From contig NC_063257.1 of NCBI RefSeq assembly GCF_019578655.1, positions 4,774,001 to 4,838,000 on the forward strand: a stretch of DNA of 64,000 bases. The letters are read 5' to 3'. The notes beneath the pieces were generated by a model, which was not told where the DNA came from, did no database searches, and saw only the letters and a list, made by a program, of their open reading frames with translations. Positions 1 to 11,759 of the stretch are shown here, in pieces (within the stretch, counting starts at the first letter, position 1; the number at the start of each line of letters is the position of its first letter). A program made the translations under genes and the position numbers. Source of the DNA: Ricinus communis (Eukaryota > Streptophyta > Magnoliopsida > Malpighiales > Euphorbiaceae).

Positions 1-383
1 AAAAGACAATTTCCATAAGAGCAGACAATGATAAAATAAATTATGAAAATAATATATTAAATTTTAAGTTTGGCTAAGAAATATAAAATTGAAGTATTTA
101 TCATTTTATAAACATAGGAATAAGTTATCTTTATTTTATAAATATAGAGAATAAAAAGTTTGCTGGTAAACTCTTTGGATTTAAATTGTTTACCAAATTT
201 AATCGTAAGGATGAAAGCTTAATTCTTGAAAAAAATAGGACAAAAGTGCTTTTAGAATAAAATTTAGGGATGCCATTGTAATTTTCCCATTAAAATTAAT
301 TTCAATTTTTTGATTTAAGAAAGCAACAGCATCCCGATTACTCATGAACTCAATTGTTATAGGAATAATGACAACGTTTCCAT

Positions 384-391
384 TATAAATA
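384..391 (+). promoter_or_regulatory. Putative TATA box of the OPT gene
   Basis: A TATAAAT element lies about 130 bases before the ATG at 517. That would put transcription start near 415 and give a leader of about 100 bases. The first 380 bases of the window are otherwise AT-rich and I see nothing else in them. This is assigned by motif and spacing only. Confidence 0.45.
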
Positions 392-516
392 CGTTCCTAA
401 GATTCCAACAATATACCAAACTGAAATACTAAAAGCTAGAATCTTTATTGGTTGCTCCCTACATTCCGAGAAAATCCCAAAACCCACAATCTCTCTGTCT
501 CTCATATTACTCGAGC

Positions 517-3500
517 ATGGGAAGTGTAGAGATAGAAGCGCCACCAACCAAGAAACTTGAAGAAGACGAGATTTCACCAATAGAAGAAGTCCGTTTAACC
601 GTATCAAACACCGACGATCCTTCCCTGCCAGTATGGACTTTCAGAATGTGGTTTTTAGGTCTTGTTTCGTGCTGCCTTCTCTCTTTCCTCAACCAGTTTT
701 TCTCGTATCGTACGGAGCCACTTGTCATTACCCAGATCACCGTTCAGGTTGCTACACTTCCCATCGGACGGGTCATGGCTGCTGTGCTTCCTCAAACAAA
801 GTTTAGGATTCCTGGGTTTGGGGGTAGAGAGTTTTCTCTTAATCCCGGACCATTTAATGTTAAAGAACATGTTTTGATTTCTATATTTGCTAATGCTGGT
901 AGTGCTTTTGGGAATGGCTCCGCTTATGCTATTGAAATTGTTAATATTATTAAAGCTATTTACGGGAGAAGTATCTCCTTTCTCGCTTCTTGGGTTCTTA
1001 TCATCACTACACAGGTCAGCTCTCCTTCCTAAGATCTTATTCTCCATAATGTTTCATATATATAATCATTAGGTTCTGGATATTATCATTTTTTTTTTTT
1101 GGGTGAAGTTTTGGGTGTTATTGATACATGCTAATTGTGCAGAAGAATTTCAATTCTTGAAATTTGAAAAGATTTACATAAAAGCTTTTTGGGAATTTTG
1201 TTTTTCAGGCTTTGGGATATGGCTGGGCCGGGCTTCTAAGGAAATATGTAGTCGAGCCAGCACACATGTGGTGGCCTGGCACCCTCGTTCAGATCTCCCT
1301 TTTCAGGTAACTGTAGCTTTGGGTTGTGATACACGTAGCACGGAAATTGAAACCTGAAACTTGAAAATGTGGAAACACAGTGGAGTTTTCTGTGTTTCGC
1401 ATACAATGATTAAGACAATTTATACTTTTAACTTTATTGTGCAGTGGGATTTCACCGTCATTGCCTTGGTCTGATGTTAATGGCCGAATGATTTTGTTCA
1501 CTACTTGTGTCTTGGACTTGTTGCACACAATGTTACTTGTCTCTTGTACATGTTTCCTTTGCATGTTGCGAATAATCCCTAGGTGGATTATTGGTTATTC
1601 TTCCAAGAAAATGTTTTTGTCTTCTATCAAATCATTAAAATATCATAAAACTTTTCATGTCTTTACAAAGTCACTAATTTTGATTAAAGTTTCTCCATCT
1701 CCATGAATTAAAATGGTTTTCTTTTTCTGGTTGTTTTAATTAATGTGCATTGAAAGTTAAAATCTGAACAATGAACCCTTCTCAGAATTTAATGTTAGTA
1801 CCAAAAATTTGCAAAGCTTTTACATCTAAATTGTGGTCTACTGTCCCAAACTTTTCCAAGCTATGACTAATAGTACATTTACTTACATGTCATCTTGCAA
1901 TGATATTTTGCCTTGATGCACCTTCCCGAACCTAACACCTAACATTAGCCTGTTAACATCATCCAAGTTGATCCCTTTATAGCCCAACTCACAATTAATT
2001 ACAAAGTATCTGCTCAGCAATCTTTCTAATCTCTTTTTATGCCACATATATGATGAAGTTTTTTTTTTTTTGGAAACTTTCTTAATTAAGCTAAACCAAC
2101 TTCAATCTATAGTCTGTTTTCTCTCTGACCTTTGCTTGTTGCAAGGTTTCCTGTATGGCACTTACTTTGCTGAATTTGTATATATAAAAAGCATCGTAAA
2201 TGAATCTCATTTTCAATTTATAACTTGTGATTCTTCATTGAATATGCAGGACATTGCATGAAAAAGAAGAAACAGAAAATGGGAATCGTATGTCAAGAGT
2301 GAAATTCTTTGTGATTGCACTAACATGTAGCTTTTTATGGTACTTGGTACCTGGTTACCTGTTCCAAACAGTACAAAGCGTGGCATGGATATGCTGGGCA
2401 TTCCCAAAGTCAGTTACTGCACAGCAAATAGGGTCTGGAATGGGAGGACTAGGAGTTGGAGCCTTCACACTTGACTGGTCAACAATAGCTTCTTTCCTGT
2501 TAAGCCCTCTTCTTACTCCCTTCTTTGCCATTGTCAACGTCTTTATAGGATACGTATTGATATTATACGTGTTGACACCAATAACTTACTGGGGACTAAA
2601 TTTGTACAATGCTAAAACATATCCAATCATTTCTTCTCACTTGTTCGATGCACAAGGTGCAAGATATAACTTTTCAGCCATCATCAATGATAAATTCGAG
2701 TTAGATATGGCCCAGTATCAGAAGTTGGGGAGAGTACACATGAGCACCTTCTTTGCTGTCTCTTATGGACTTGGTTTTGCCACTATTGCAGCTACTCTTA
2801 CTCATGTGGCCTTGTTCTATGGAAGGTATCAGTACGCTATCGAATTAATATATATGTGTATTCCACAATCTGTGGTCCTTCAGTTCTATGAGTTTGTCGC
2901 ATATGTGTTTGGCACATCCAGTAATCTCTCTTCTCTAACATAATGTTATCTTTTAGATCTTGCATATGTGTTGAAAATGTTGGAAAATATACAGGGAAAT
3001 TTATGACCGATACAAAGCCTCATACGAGGGAAAGGAAGATGTCCACACAAGATTAATGAAGAGTTACAGAGACATTCCAACTTGGTGGTTTTATGTGCTT
3101 CTTGCAGTGACATTTGTAGCCTCCCTTGCACTTTGCATTTTCATGAACGACCAAGTCCAATTACCATGGTGGGGGCTTATACTTGCAGCTGCTCTTGCCT
3201 TCATTTTCACCCTTCCTATTAGCATTATCACTGCCACCACAAATCAGGTATGATCAAGACATTGATTTGACTCCATATACTTCCACTTTGAGCAAATTAA
3301 GCAATTTGAGATCAAAACTTCAGCATGCTAAATTTGCAAATTGAATAATTAATTCACTAATGATATAATTTCTCAATTTACAGACACCAGGACTGAATAT
3401 CATCACAGAATATATTATGGGTCTTATATATCCTGGAAGACCTATAGCCAATGTCTGCTTCAAGACCTATGGTTACATGAGCATGTCTCAGGCAGTTTCC

Positions 3501-4361
3501 TTTCTTAGTGATTTCAAGCTAGGCCATTACATGAAGATCCCTCCAAGGTCCATGTTTCTTGTGCAGGTAACAATTTTCTTTCGTTCTCTTTATGTAATAT
3601 GAGAGGCAGATACTTGATCGCTGAGCTATTCGCCTGTCACTGTTTTCTTTCATAGTTCTTGTTTCATGCAATAAATTTTGGTTTTACTTCTTTAATAGTT
3701 GATAATTAAAGGTCAAGAAACTACATTTTTTCAGTTCATAGGAACGATCATTGCTGGAACTATCAACTTGGGTGTAGCATGGTGGCTTCTTGATTCAATT
3801 GACTACATATGTCAGGATCAGCTCCTTCCGTCAAACAGTCCTTGGACTTGCCCGGGCAGTCGTGTCTTCTTTGATGCATCAGTCATCTGGGGTTTAGTGG
3901 GACCGAAGAGGATTTTTGGATCTCTTGGAGAATACTCAGCTCTTAATTGGTTCTTCCTTGGAGGATTATTAGGACCAGTTGTAGTATGGCTTTTCCACAA
4001 GAAATTCCCAAACCAAACTTGGATACCACTGATTAATCTTCCAGTACTGTTTGGGGCGACTGCCATTATGCCACCGGCAACTGCAGTCAACTTCAATTCC
4101 TGGATTTTGGTTGGAACAATATTCAATTTTTTCATCTTTAGGTACAGAAAGAATTGGTGGCAGAGGTATAACTATGTCCTGTCAGCAGCTCTTGATGCTG
4201 GAGTGGCTTTCATGGCAGTTCTTATTTACTTTACACTGGGACTTGAAAATGTTAACATGCACTGGTGGGGTTCCGATCCTAATATTGATCCTGAGCACTG
4301 TCCGCTTGCTTCCTGCCCAACTGCAAAGGGTATTATATCTGATGGGTGCCCGATATTTTAA
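517..4361 (+). CDS. Oligopeptide transporter, OPT family (744 aa, 6 exons)
   Basis: This is a plasma-membrane-type proton-coupled transporter of small peptides, or of metal or glutathione conjugates, in the plant OPT family. Exons: 517-1014, 1209-1306, 2250-2825, 2995-3247, 3384-3566, 3735-4361. All junctions are GT-AG and the phases join without a break. Many hydrophobic segments run through the protein. The family NPG motif is at residues 109-111 (FSLNPGPF) and the KIPPRSMF motif is at about 526-533. The C-terminus has the usual Cys-rich end ([12 protein letters not shown]). The length of 744 aa is normal for the family. I chose the ATG at 517 because the open frame upstream has no earlier ATG. 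Gene order suggests the orthologue of Arabidopsis OPT2 (At1g09930), but the sequence alone does not separate OPT subclades, so no symbol is given. The substrate cannot be told from sequence. Confidence 0.93.
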
Positions 4362-4929
4362 AAGAGTTATCATTTCATAGTTGAATATCGAATTAAGTAG
4401 AAGTGTATGATATACTGGATTTGGGTTGGATTAAGTTGGTTCAGAATGTTACAAACATGGTTTTTTCGCGCAAATTGCAAATTTCTTTCCATGTCCTGGT
4501 TATGAATGCTTATTTATTATCTAATGTTGAGCATTATAAATCTAATCTCACCGCTGCCCATTCTCTTCCCTCAGTACTCAAAAGATATAATATATAACCT
4601 CCTGCAAATCAAATATGGCAAATTGCAAATCGTCTGTGGAATTTGATAATTTTTTTGTGAATCAATTAGTTGAAAAAAGGGAATTACGCAGCACCTTCAA
4701 TTTTAAAAATTCTTATACATATAATTGTAATAGCTATGTGTTTTTTTCTTTTTCTTTTTGAAATATCCAGCATTCAAATCAAGGTAAGAAATTAATTATT
4801 ATTTCGATGGACTAAAACTAGAGATATATTAAAGGATTAAGAGTAAAAATTTCAGCAGTTCAATTCTCATTCATTAAACATTGTTAATTAATGGTGGTTG
4901 CACACTCACTTACCTCTGTCAACAAATTA

Positions 4930-5300
4930 CTACAGTCTCCAACCCAAATGATCCTACTCTCCCTGTACAGACATCCCGCATGTGGTTTATGAACATACTC
5001 TTCATGCATTCTTTTCTTTTGCTTTGCTCTGCTCTTACCTGAACACATTCTTCATCTACCGAACCGAACCGAGCCTCTCATCATTTTCCATGATCTCTAT
5101 ACAAGTGGCTACACTACACATCGGATGATTCATGACTAAAACACCTCCCATGACTGGGTTTAAGATTAATCCTGAATTTAGGAATAGAAATTTCTCACTT
5201 AATCCGATATAGGATCTCCATACATGTGCTTTTTTCAATATTTTATATAATGTAGTGTAGCTTATGCTATTAGTAACATCCATATAATTAGAGCTTTTTG
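4930..5300 (+). pseudogene. Decayed first-exon copy of the OPT gene
   Basis: Translated on the + strand, this stretch resembles residues about 30-140 of the neighbouring OPT protein. SNPNDPTLPVQTSRMWF corresponds to [17 protein letters not shown], and later pieces match the [12 protein letters not shown] and FSLNPG parts. It is broken by several stop codons and frame changes, has no start codon, and is not followed by the other exons. It begins about 570 bases after the stop of the intact gene. The simplest reading is a tandem duplicate of which only the start survives. It is not expected to make a protein. Confidence 0.8.
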
Positions 5301-6516
5301 TTTGATTATTTTCATAACTTGCTTAAATCAAAATTTTATACAAACTTAATATTTGAAATAGTATTATTTTCTTGCACTTGTAAAGTTAGTTTATTAATAA
5401 CTGTGTGTCTCTGATCAAAAATAAAATAAAATAAATGTGTATTTCAATTTAAATAAAATCTAAATTTACCCATAATAGAAAAGGAAATATTATTAATGCT
5501 GGTAATATTTCATAGTCACCCATTAAGAAACTAATCTAATGTGATACATTCAGCGGGATAATAAGTGAAACAAAAATGACAGTACATATGCAACACTACC
5601 CGACTGGTTGTACAAGGTACAACAATGACAAGTATATGGCAAAACTTGATTGGTTTATGTAGGCTCCTTTATCTGCTGGTCCTCAGTGAGAATTAAGGAA
5701 ATCAAGTTTGTGAAATTGAAGTTGATTTCCCAGAGGATAAATTTGTTGACCCAGACTTGCCACTTACTCTAGAAGTAAATAAACGGACACGAAAGTTAAT
5801 AATGGTTAAGAATGAATATCACTACAGTGATTTCTAAGTGCTATAGTTTGTCCCACATATATACTATCATGATTTCATTTCTTAACAACTAAGATCTCCT
5901 GATGGCTGATAAGCTCGAAGTACACTCAAATTTACTGTGAAATTTGTCCTCATCTCCATATTTTAGTAAGCCTGTTAGTAATTGTCTTTATATACTATAT
6001 GGCAGTGGCCTTTCTTTCGTTAAAGCTGGCTCTCATTAGCTTTAAACTCAAAACCTCACACTCATTCCATTCCAGTATCAATTAGACAATAAATCTTCAG
6101 AAAAACATGGAAAGGAAGGAATTTGGCACCCAGCTTTGAAAAGACTAAATATGATGTGGAATAGCAAAATTCATGCCGGAATCTCCAAGAAGAAATACTG
6201 GTCATCAACAAAAACTCATTTAATATCTTAGAAGGGGAAAAGAATCCATAGCTTAGGTGAGAAATAACATTTTATACACGAAATTTTCGAAGCTCTACTT
6301 GAAGAATTGAAGTGTATATTAATTGAAGGTGAATGATAAATAAAGACACTTAAGCAATGGAAACCAAAACTGTGTATGCTATTATTTTCAACGGCAGAAA
6401 ACATAAAAGTATCCGTGAAATTGGAAGTTTTCTTTTACGATCAGTTATACCATTTGTAGTTTAACAGTTCTTTCCATTACAGATATCAAGAAAAACCCTA
6501 TACATCCAAGAACATT
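5301..6516. other. Intergenic, no supported gene
   Basis: This AT-rich stretch lies between the OPT pseudogene and the next gene. A short piece near 5715-5837 reads open on the + strand but has no start and matches nothing I know. I see no RNA gene or repeat that I can support. Confidence 0.5.
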
Positions 6517-6897
6517 TTATTTATCATGGTCTGCATTAATTGATCTTGAAGAAGGAGGAAGAACAAATCTTGAAGAGAATCCACGATATATTCCATCTTC
6601 ATTATAATCATCCCAACAACCCTCATCAAAATTTTGAGCATAGCTTAAAGGATCATACCTAAAACCACCGGCTGGTCTCTGTTGCCTATCGTTTCTCATA
6701 AAAAGTGATGTTATGTTCCAACCCGCAACTCTTCTCTGCCTTGTGGTTACGCTGCTGCTGCCGCCACAACCATCAGCGCTGCTAATTCTTTCCTTTGTCC
6801 ATGGAAGCTTCAGCTTTAGACGACCCCAGCAAGAAAGCAGCCCTTCTTCTTCTCTGCCGTTTCTTGGAGATGATAATGATGAAGAAGTTCTCTCCAT
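6517..6897 (-). CDS. Small plant protein of unknown function (126 aa)
   Basis: A single-exon frame of 126 codons. The ATG at 6897 is the first in the frame: the codon before it is GTG and the one before that is a stop. The protein is basic and low in complexity at its N-terminus (Ser, Arg). Its centre is Gly- and Ser-rich, and it ends in a conserved-looking block (GGFRYDPLSYAQNFDEG). I recall that YDPLSYAQNFDEG block from small, intronless plant proteins that are often listed as stress-induced, but I know no biochemical function. There is no signal peptide and no membrane segment. The base composition is more GC-rich than the flanks, as expected for coding DNA. The neighbouring PPR gene is on the same strand but about 2.9 kb away, so it is a separate unit. 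Confidence 0.72.
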   Translation of the reverse strand: MERTSSSLSSPRNGREEEGLLSCWGRLKLKLPWTKERISSADGCGGSSSVTTRQRRVAGWNITSLFMRNDRQQRPAGGFRYDPLSYAQNFDEGCWDDYNEDGIYRGFSSRFVLPPSSRSINADHDK

Positions 6898-7740
6898 CAC
6901 TCATTGATATGGAAGTTTTATTCTTATTTTTTCTTGATATATATGTAACGGCGATGAATTAATATATCTTTTTGTACGAATTTGCGGGGTCTTTATTTCT
7001 CTCCCTCACATAAACACATGCATGCTGCCTACCTCTCTCTATTTTTTTTTTATTTAAAAATTAAAATGATTTCTTGCGTGTGGTAGAGAAGATCTTACAA
7101 AGATTATAAGAGACAAAAACCCTTTTGTATTTAAGGGAAAAAAAAGAGAAGAACAAAAGTGAATCTCTGAATGCATGATGTATTAAATGTTTATGTAGGA
7201 GCAAATAATCATTTAAGAATATTTGCAGTGCACAAAACAAGGAGAAAAAAACAAAATCAAGGTGATAGTGTGCGACTCCACGGTTAAAAAAGAGATATCT
7301 TACAAGTAGATTGGACTACGTTGAGAACAAAATTTGAAAAAGAATATATACCTTTTTTTTTTGTGGATATTCTTTTCCTGGAATCAGGTATTATATGTTA
7401 TTTAGCTAATTCAGATTATGGCCGAGTCTAAAAAAAAAAATTATTCTTTTACGCTCATGTATATAAGTACAAAAGTCAAAATTCAAATAATATAACGTCG
7501 AATAAATCTATTTATTTTCCGAACTAACTCCTTGTATATTAGTATAAGATTAGGAAAGGTTGAGTTTTCATTTACCAAGTTTTACAAGCTAATCAATAGA
7601 ATCTGGTCTCACCCATAAAATTAATAACTGTAAAAAGGAGAGTATAAATCTGGAAAAGACTTACCAACTTTGGCTATTCTTTAAAAAAAAAGAAAAGAAA
7701 AAGAAGAGAACCACAATAGCTATCTCCATATAGAGTGTGA
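6898..7740. other. Upstream region of the small gene
   Basis: AT-rich intergenic DNA with homopolymer runs (for example 7041-7052 and 7429-7440). It should hold the promoter of the minus-strand gene that starts at 6897. I could not pick out a convincing TATA box. Confidence 0.35.
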
Positions 7741-7824
7741 CTATACGGGTTCTTTTCCGCTATAGAATGTTTATAAAGCCATAGCTAGTTTGAATCTAGC
7801 TCAAATCTGTTGTCATGGTATCAA

Positions 7825-7946
7825 CTTCGGAGTTAGGAGAAAATCCAATTAAAACGAGGCATTCAACAAACGGTCGCCTTAGAATTTGAATCTATAACTT
7901 TAAGTCAGTTGGGATAAAGCCATCCCGCTAGGCTACCACTGTAAGC
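7825..7946 (-). mobile_element. Degenerate tRNA-derived SINE head
   Basis: Read on the minus strand, a tRNA-like A box (TAGCCTAGCGGG, at 7935-7924) is followed by a B-box-like sequence (AGATTCAAATTCT, at 7893-7881). The spacing is close to that of a tRNA gene. It does not fold as an intact tRNA, so a SINE remnant is the best reading. The 3' limit is unclear. Confidence 0.4.
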
Positions 7947-9500
7947 GAGTTTTAGCTTTAATATTCATTGGTTGGTTTGCGTTAGAAAATCAAAAGGGCC
8001 TGTATATTTGACGATTTTTATTGTTTGAATTTAAGTTAAGCATGGTAACTCAAGTATAACATTTCTTCCACTATCTTCTATCCAGCTCAAGTATGTTATT
8101 TTTGGTTGCAATCACAGCACGATCAAGATTAGATAACGGGAAAGAACCCAGGTTTTAATTTAGAAATTTTAGATTTTTGATGTTTTGCTTTATGTTAATA
8201 CTCATTATATATATATATTAAAGGAAAGATTATTCATAAATGCGCATAATTATTTATCTACTATGAAATAAATATCTTTGAACGTGAATAACTTCATTTA
8301 TATTCCTAAAATGGGCCCAAATATTTATTTGCCATTTAATGAAATTTCATCTTTCCATAACACATTTCCAAAAAGTACATTACAATGAAAATACAATATA
8401 GTAGCTTGTTTAAAAGTTATTGAATATATCACAGGCATGCTTCCTCCCTCCACTCACTAACACGATTGAAAGCCTAGCCTAGAAAGGGAGTATATACTAT
8501 CAATTATCACTCAATTTTTCCTCGTAATTATTAGCATTCTACCACGCTTAATGTCTAATTTAAATAGCAAGCACGAGCCAAGATGAATTTAAATTTTCTT
8601 TTTCGCACTAAAACAGAAGATGATAGTTCCTGTCAGACCATTCGACTTTGAGAATAAACAGAGAAGGGGAAAGATTGTGTTTAAAAAAAAGAAAAAAGAA
8701 AAAAAGACAACATTGTAATTAGTCAGTCAGTAATTTGTGCCCAATAAGGCCCAGCCTTGTTACATAAAAGGAATACAGATAACAAAATACGTGGAAGAGT
8801 AGTTACTCTCATTTGGCGTTTTTCAAACGTGGAATTCTATCTGTAGAAGCAGGAAGCAATTTTGCACAGAATTTCCATGCAAGTGCGTTATTAGAACCAT
8901 TTAAAACAAAAAAACAAAAAATCAGGTTTACATAATCCTTTCAATTCATAGCTAACCTTTTGCTGTGTGAATCATGTCGCTTGCAACTCTGCTGTTCACG
9001 TACACCTCATCCTTTTATGCACCACCTGTCTTCTTCTATCACTCCTACGAACTCACAAGTTTTGTTAACAAACATTCTCCTAGGTTAACCTTATCTGATT
9101 AGGTGGGAGTCATAGCCGTACCACATCTGGAATCTCCCATATTGATCTGTCTGCCCCATGTCCATTCATTCTTATCAAGCATCAAATACCTGCCGGATAA
9201 GTGAACCATTTATACAACAGATGCCTAAGTAGAGTTACAGGTCTGTTGCACTAGTTTCATGCTTTAATTTATGAAGCTAACAATGTCTAGTTAAGCCAAA
9301 GCTTCATAGACCAGAGAAGAGAAGTATCAGATAAACAGTTTACAGTTTATTTTACTATTGAGGCTGGAGCAAACAGTATCAGCCCAGGATCATTCTCATG
9401 GGAAAGGGACAAATTCTTTTATCCCTTGCACATACACATAAAGGTGAAAGCAAAACAAAAACTAAGATTAGTATTAATAGCTAAAACCAGAAGTGACATC
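7947..9500. other. Intergenic DNA downstream of the PPR gene
   Basis: No coding region can be supported. The part from about 8940 to 9250 is less AT-rich than its surroundings and could be transcribed (a long 3' end of the PPR transcript or an independent RNA), but nothing in it identifies a product. Confidence 0.35.
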
Positions 9501-9779
9501 CTAGTGCTTCGTTCATGAAGGGTATGAAGTGTACCCATGTCCCAGAGACCAACCAGAGCGAGTATATGAACTGCATGAACAACCTACCAAAACTTAACTT
9601 CGATTTTACTCATTATAAAAAGTTAAAACTAAAATTTGAAGAGAAAAACAAAGAAAATAAAAGGAAGGCTCTTATAAATTTATCTATGCTAGAAGAGCAT
9701 GACTCGCAAAATCCAAGGGAAAAATTTACTAGAAAACAGCACGGCAGCATTTGAGAGCAAAAGATGGCATGCCTGCAAG

Positions 9780-11522
9780 CTACATCCTGACTGCCACCTT
9801 TTCTGCAGAACTCTTCTTCACCACTCCCCTCAAGCACAGCTCATTTAATAACTCTAAAGCCTCTTTAGCTAAACCTTCATAAGCTAGGCCCTCAATGAGG
9901 ATGGTATATGAAGCTTCAGTTGGCTTACATCCCCTTTGTACCATATAAGCCAAGAAGTCAATTGCGCGGTCAGTCTTTCGAGCCTTACAAAGTCCCAACA
10001 TGATAGCATTATAGGTGATAGCATTTGGTTTGACACCCAACACTTCCAAATCATGAAAAAACTTAATTGCTTCATCAACCTTTCCTTCTCTGCTTAGCCC
10101 GCCGACAAGTGAAGAGTAGGTGATTATATCAGGTTTGAGACCCTTTGCCCGCATCTCATCCAAAAGTATCGCAGCTTGGTCCGTCTTCCCCACCTTGGAA
10201 AGCCCATCAATCACAGTATTGTAAGTTATCAGAACAGGTGAGCAACCTTTGCTACTCAGCTGATTAAGTAACTCAACTGCAGCATCAACCTTTCCATCTT
10301 TACATAATGCAGTTAGCAAAGTGTTGTAGGTCACAATATCAGGATAACAACCCCTAGAAGTCATTTTTCCCAAATACTCAATTGCCCTTTCCATCTTCTT
10401 TTCTTTGCAAAACCCATGAAGCAATGGATTGTAACTTAAAGAATTCGGAGTGCAGCCATGCTTAGGCATCTTCTCCAAAACATCAATTGCTCTACCTAAT
10501 AAGCCCTTACGGCACAAGAAATTAATCAATATGTTGAAAGTAACAACACTAGGAGAACAACCCCTACGAACCATATCAGCCAACAGCTTTTCTGCATCCA
10601 TCCACCTTCCAGTACTACACATGCTACGCAAAATAATATTATGAGTTATTACATTAGGTTGGCATCCATACGATGGCATGCTGTTCAAGAACTTAATCGC
10701 TTCATCCAACCTCCCTTCCTTGCATATCCCATTGACAAGAACATTATAAGTAACCACATCCGGTTTGCATCCCCTGCTTCGCATCTCATCTAAGAGCTTC
10801 ATGGCCTGCGCAACCCCACTTTCTCTACAAGTTGCTTCAATCAATATGGTATATGTGATCACATCTGGATAACACTCCTTTTCCAATTGCCGATTAAGAA
10901 CTTCCATTGCTAGCTTCAATTTCCCATTATCACACAAAGTTCGCAAAATTGTATTATACGTAACAACATCAGGCGCGACACTCATTCGGTCCAAAACCCC
11001 TAAGGCATTATCAATCTCCCCTGCCTTACAATACCCACTAATTAATACATTATAAGTTATTACATCAGGCACCGCACCAGAATCTTCTATTATTTCCATA
11101 ATTCGAGTTGCCTTCCTAGTCTTTCCAATCTTACAAAACCCACGAATTAAACTGGTGCAAGGGATTATATCAGGAATATCTCCACGATAAACCATGCTTT
11201 CAAGAAACCTAAAACCTTCCTCTAATTCCCCATTTCTAACCAATTTAGAAAGATTATTATTGCTCTCAATTTCCTCAAAATTGGTCAAAGAATGTATAGG
11301 ACTCAAACTAACATGTCCATTTCCCAAATGCCCATTTGGTAGCTTATCAAGACTTTGAAGTTTTCCATTGAAAGAAACGGCAAAAATACGACTCCGTTTC
11401 AACTTTCTAACCCTAACCCTGACTCCAGCAAAACCACTACTAGTTCTTGTATTTTCTCTATGTAAGTGTTGAAATGAGCAAAACCCTTCATGGGAATGAT
11501 TTGTACGCACTATCAAGTCCAT
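9780..11522 (-). CDS. P-class pentatricopeptide repeat protein (580 aa)
   Basis: An intronless gene, as usual for plant PPR proteins. About 95 residues at the N-terminus are rich in Arg and Ser and poor in acidic residues at the start, which fits a plastid or mitochondrial transit peptide; which organelle cannot be decided. From about residue 110 to the end there are 13 tandem PPR motifs, most of 35 residues, with one weaker motif before them (near residues 88-109). The second full motif is shorter than the rest. There is no E, DYW, SMR or other C-terminal domain, so it belongs to the P class, which binds organellar RNA to stabilise, process or promote translation of a transcript. It probably corresponds to Arabidopsis At1g09900, from both sequence type and gene order. 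The ATG at 11522 is the first in the frame. Confidence 0.93.
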   Translation of the reverse strand: MDLIVRTNHSHEGFCSFQHLHRENTRTSSGFAGVRVRVRKLKRSRIFAVSFNGKLQSLDKLPNGHLGNGHVSLSPIHSLTNFEEIESNNNLSKLVRNGELEEGFRFLESMVYRGDIPDIIPCTSLIRGFCKIGKTRKATRIMEIIEDSGAVPDVITYNVLISGYCKAGEIDNALGVLDRMSVAPDVVTYNTILRTLCDNGKLKLAMEVLNRQLEKECYPDVITYTILIEATCRESGVAQAMKLLDEMRSRGCKPDVVTYNVLVNGICKEGRLDEAIKFLNSMPSYGCQPNVITHNIILRSMCSTGRWMDAEKLLADMVRRGCSPSVVTFNILINFLCRKGLLGRAIDVLEKMPKHGCTPNSLSYNPLLHGFCKEKKMERAIEYLGKMTSRGCYPDIVTYNTLLTALCKDGKVDAAVELLNQLSSKGCSPVLITYNTVIDGLSKVGKTDQAAILLDEMRAKGLKPDIITYSSLVGGLSREGKVDEAIKFFHDLEVLGVKPNAITYNAIMLGLCKARKTDRAIDFLAYMVQRGCKPTEASYTILIEGLAYEGLAKEALELLNELCLRGVVKKSSAEKVAVRM

Positions 11523-11667
11523 AATCTCAGCTTAGTTGTATAATACCTGAACCTATAATTCAAACATTCATGCCTAAGCAGAACTATGTGTAGACTTAAC
11601 TCGATCGTTTTGCTTCTTGGATACAGAAAGTGAAGGTGGTTTTGTGTTTTAGAGGGTGAACATGGAA

Positions 11668-11670
<3 letters not shown>

Positions 11671-11701
<31 letters not shown>
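11671..11701. repeat. (GA)n microsatellite in the PPR leader
   Basis: About 15 GA units lie 150-180 bases upstream of the PPR start codon. On the transcribed strand it is a CT run, which is common in plant 5' leaders. It could be variable between individuals. Confidence 0.9.
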
Positions 11702-11705
<4 letters not shown>

Positions 11706-11759
11706 CAAAGATTACCGTGAAGATTATAGACTTTAAGAGAAAGCGAAGAACGTTATGTA

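Noticed and set aside
5715..5837. Open frame with acidic, Pro-containing residues (EVDFPEDKFVDPDLPL)
   Set aside because: No start codon, no splice sites that would join it to anything, and no family I recognise. It is probably chance or an old insertion.
9515..9754. Plus-strand Lys-rich frame downstream of the PPR gene
   Set aside because: Low-complexity frame opposite the probable 3' untranslated region of the PPR gene.
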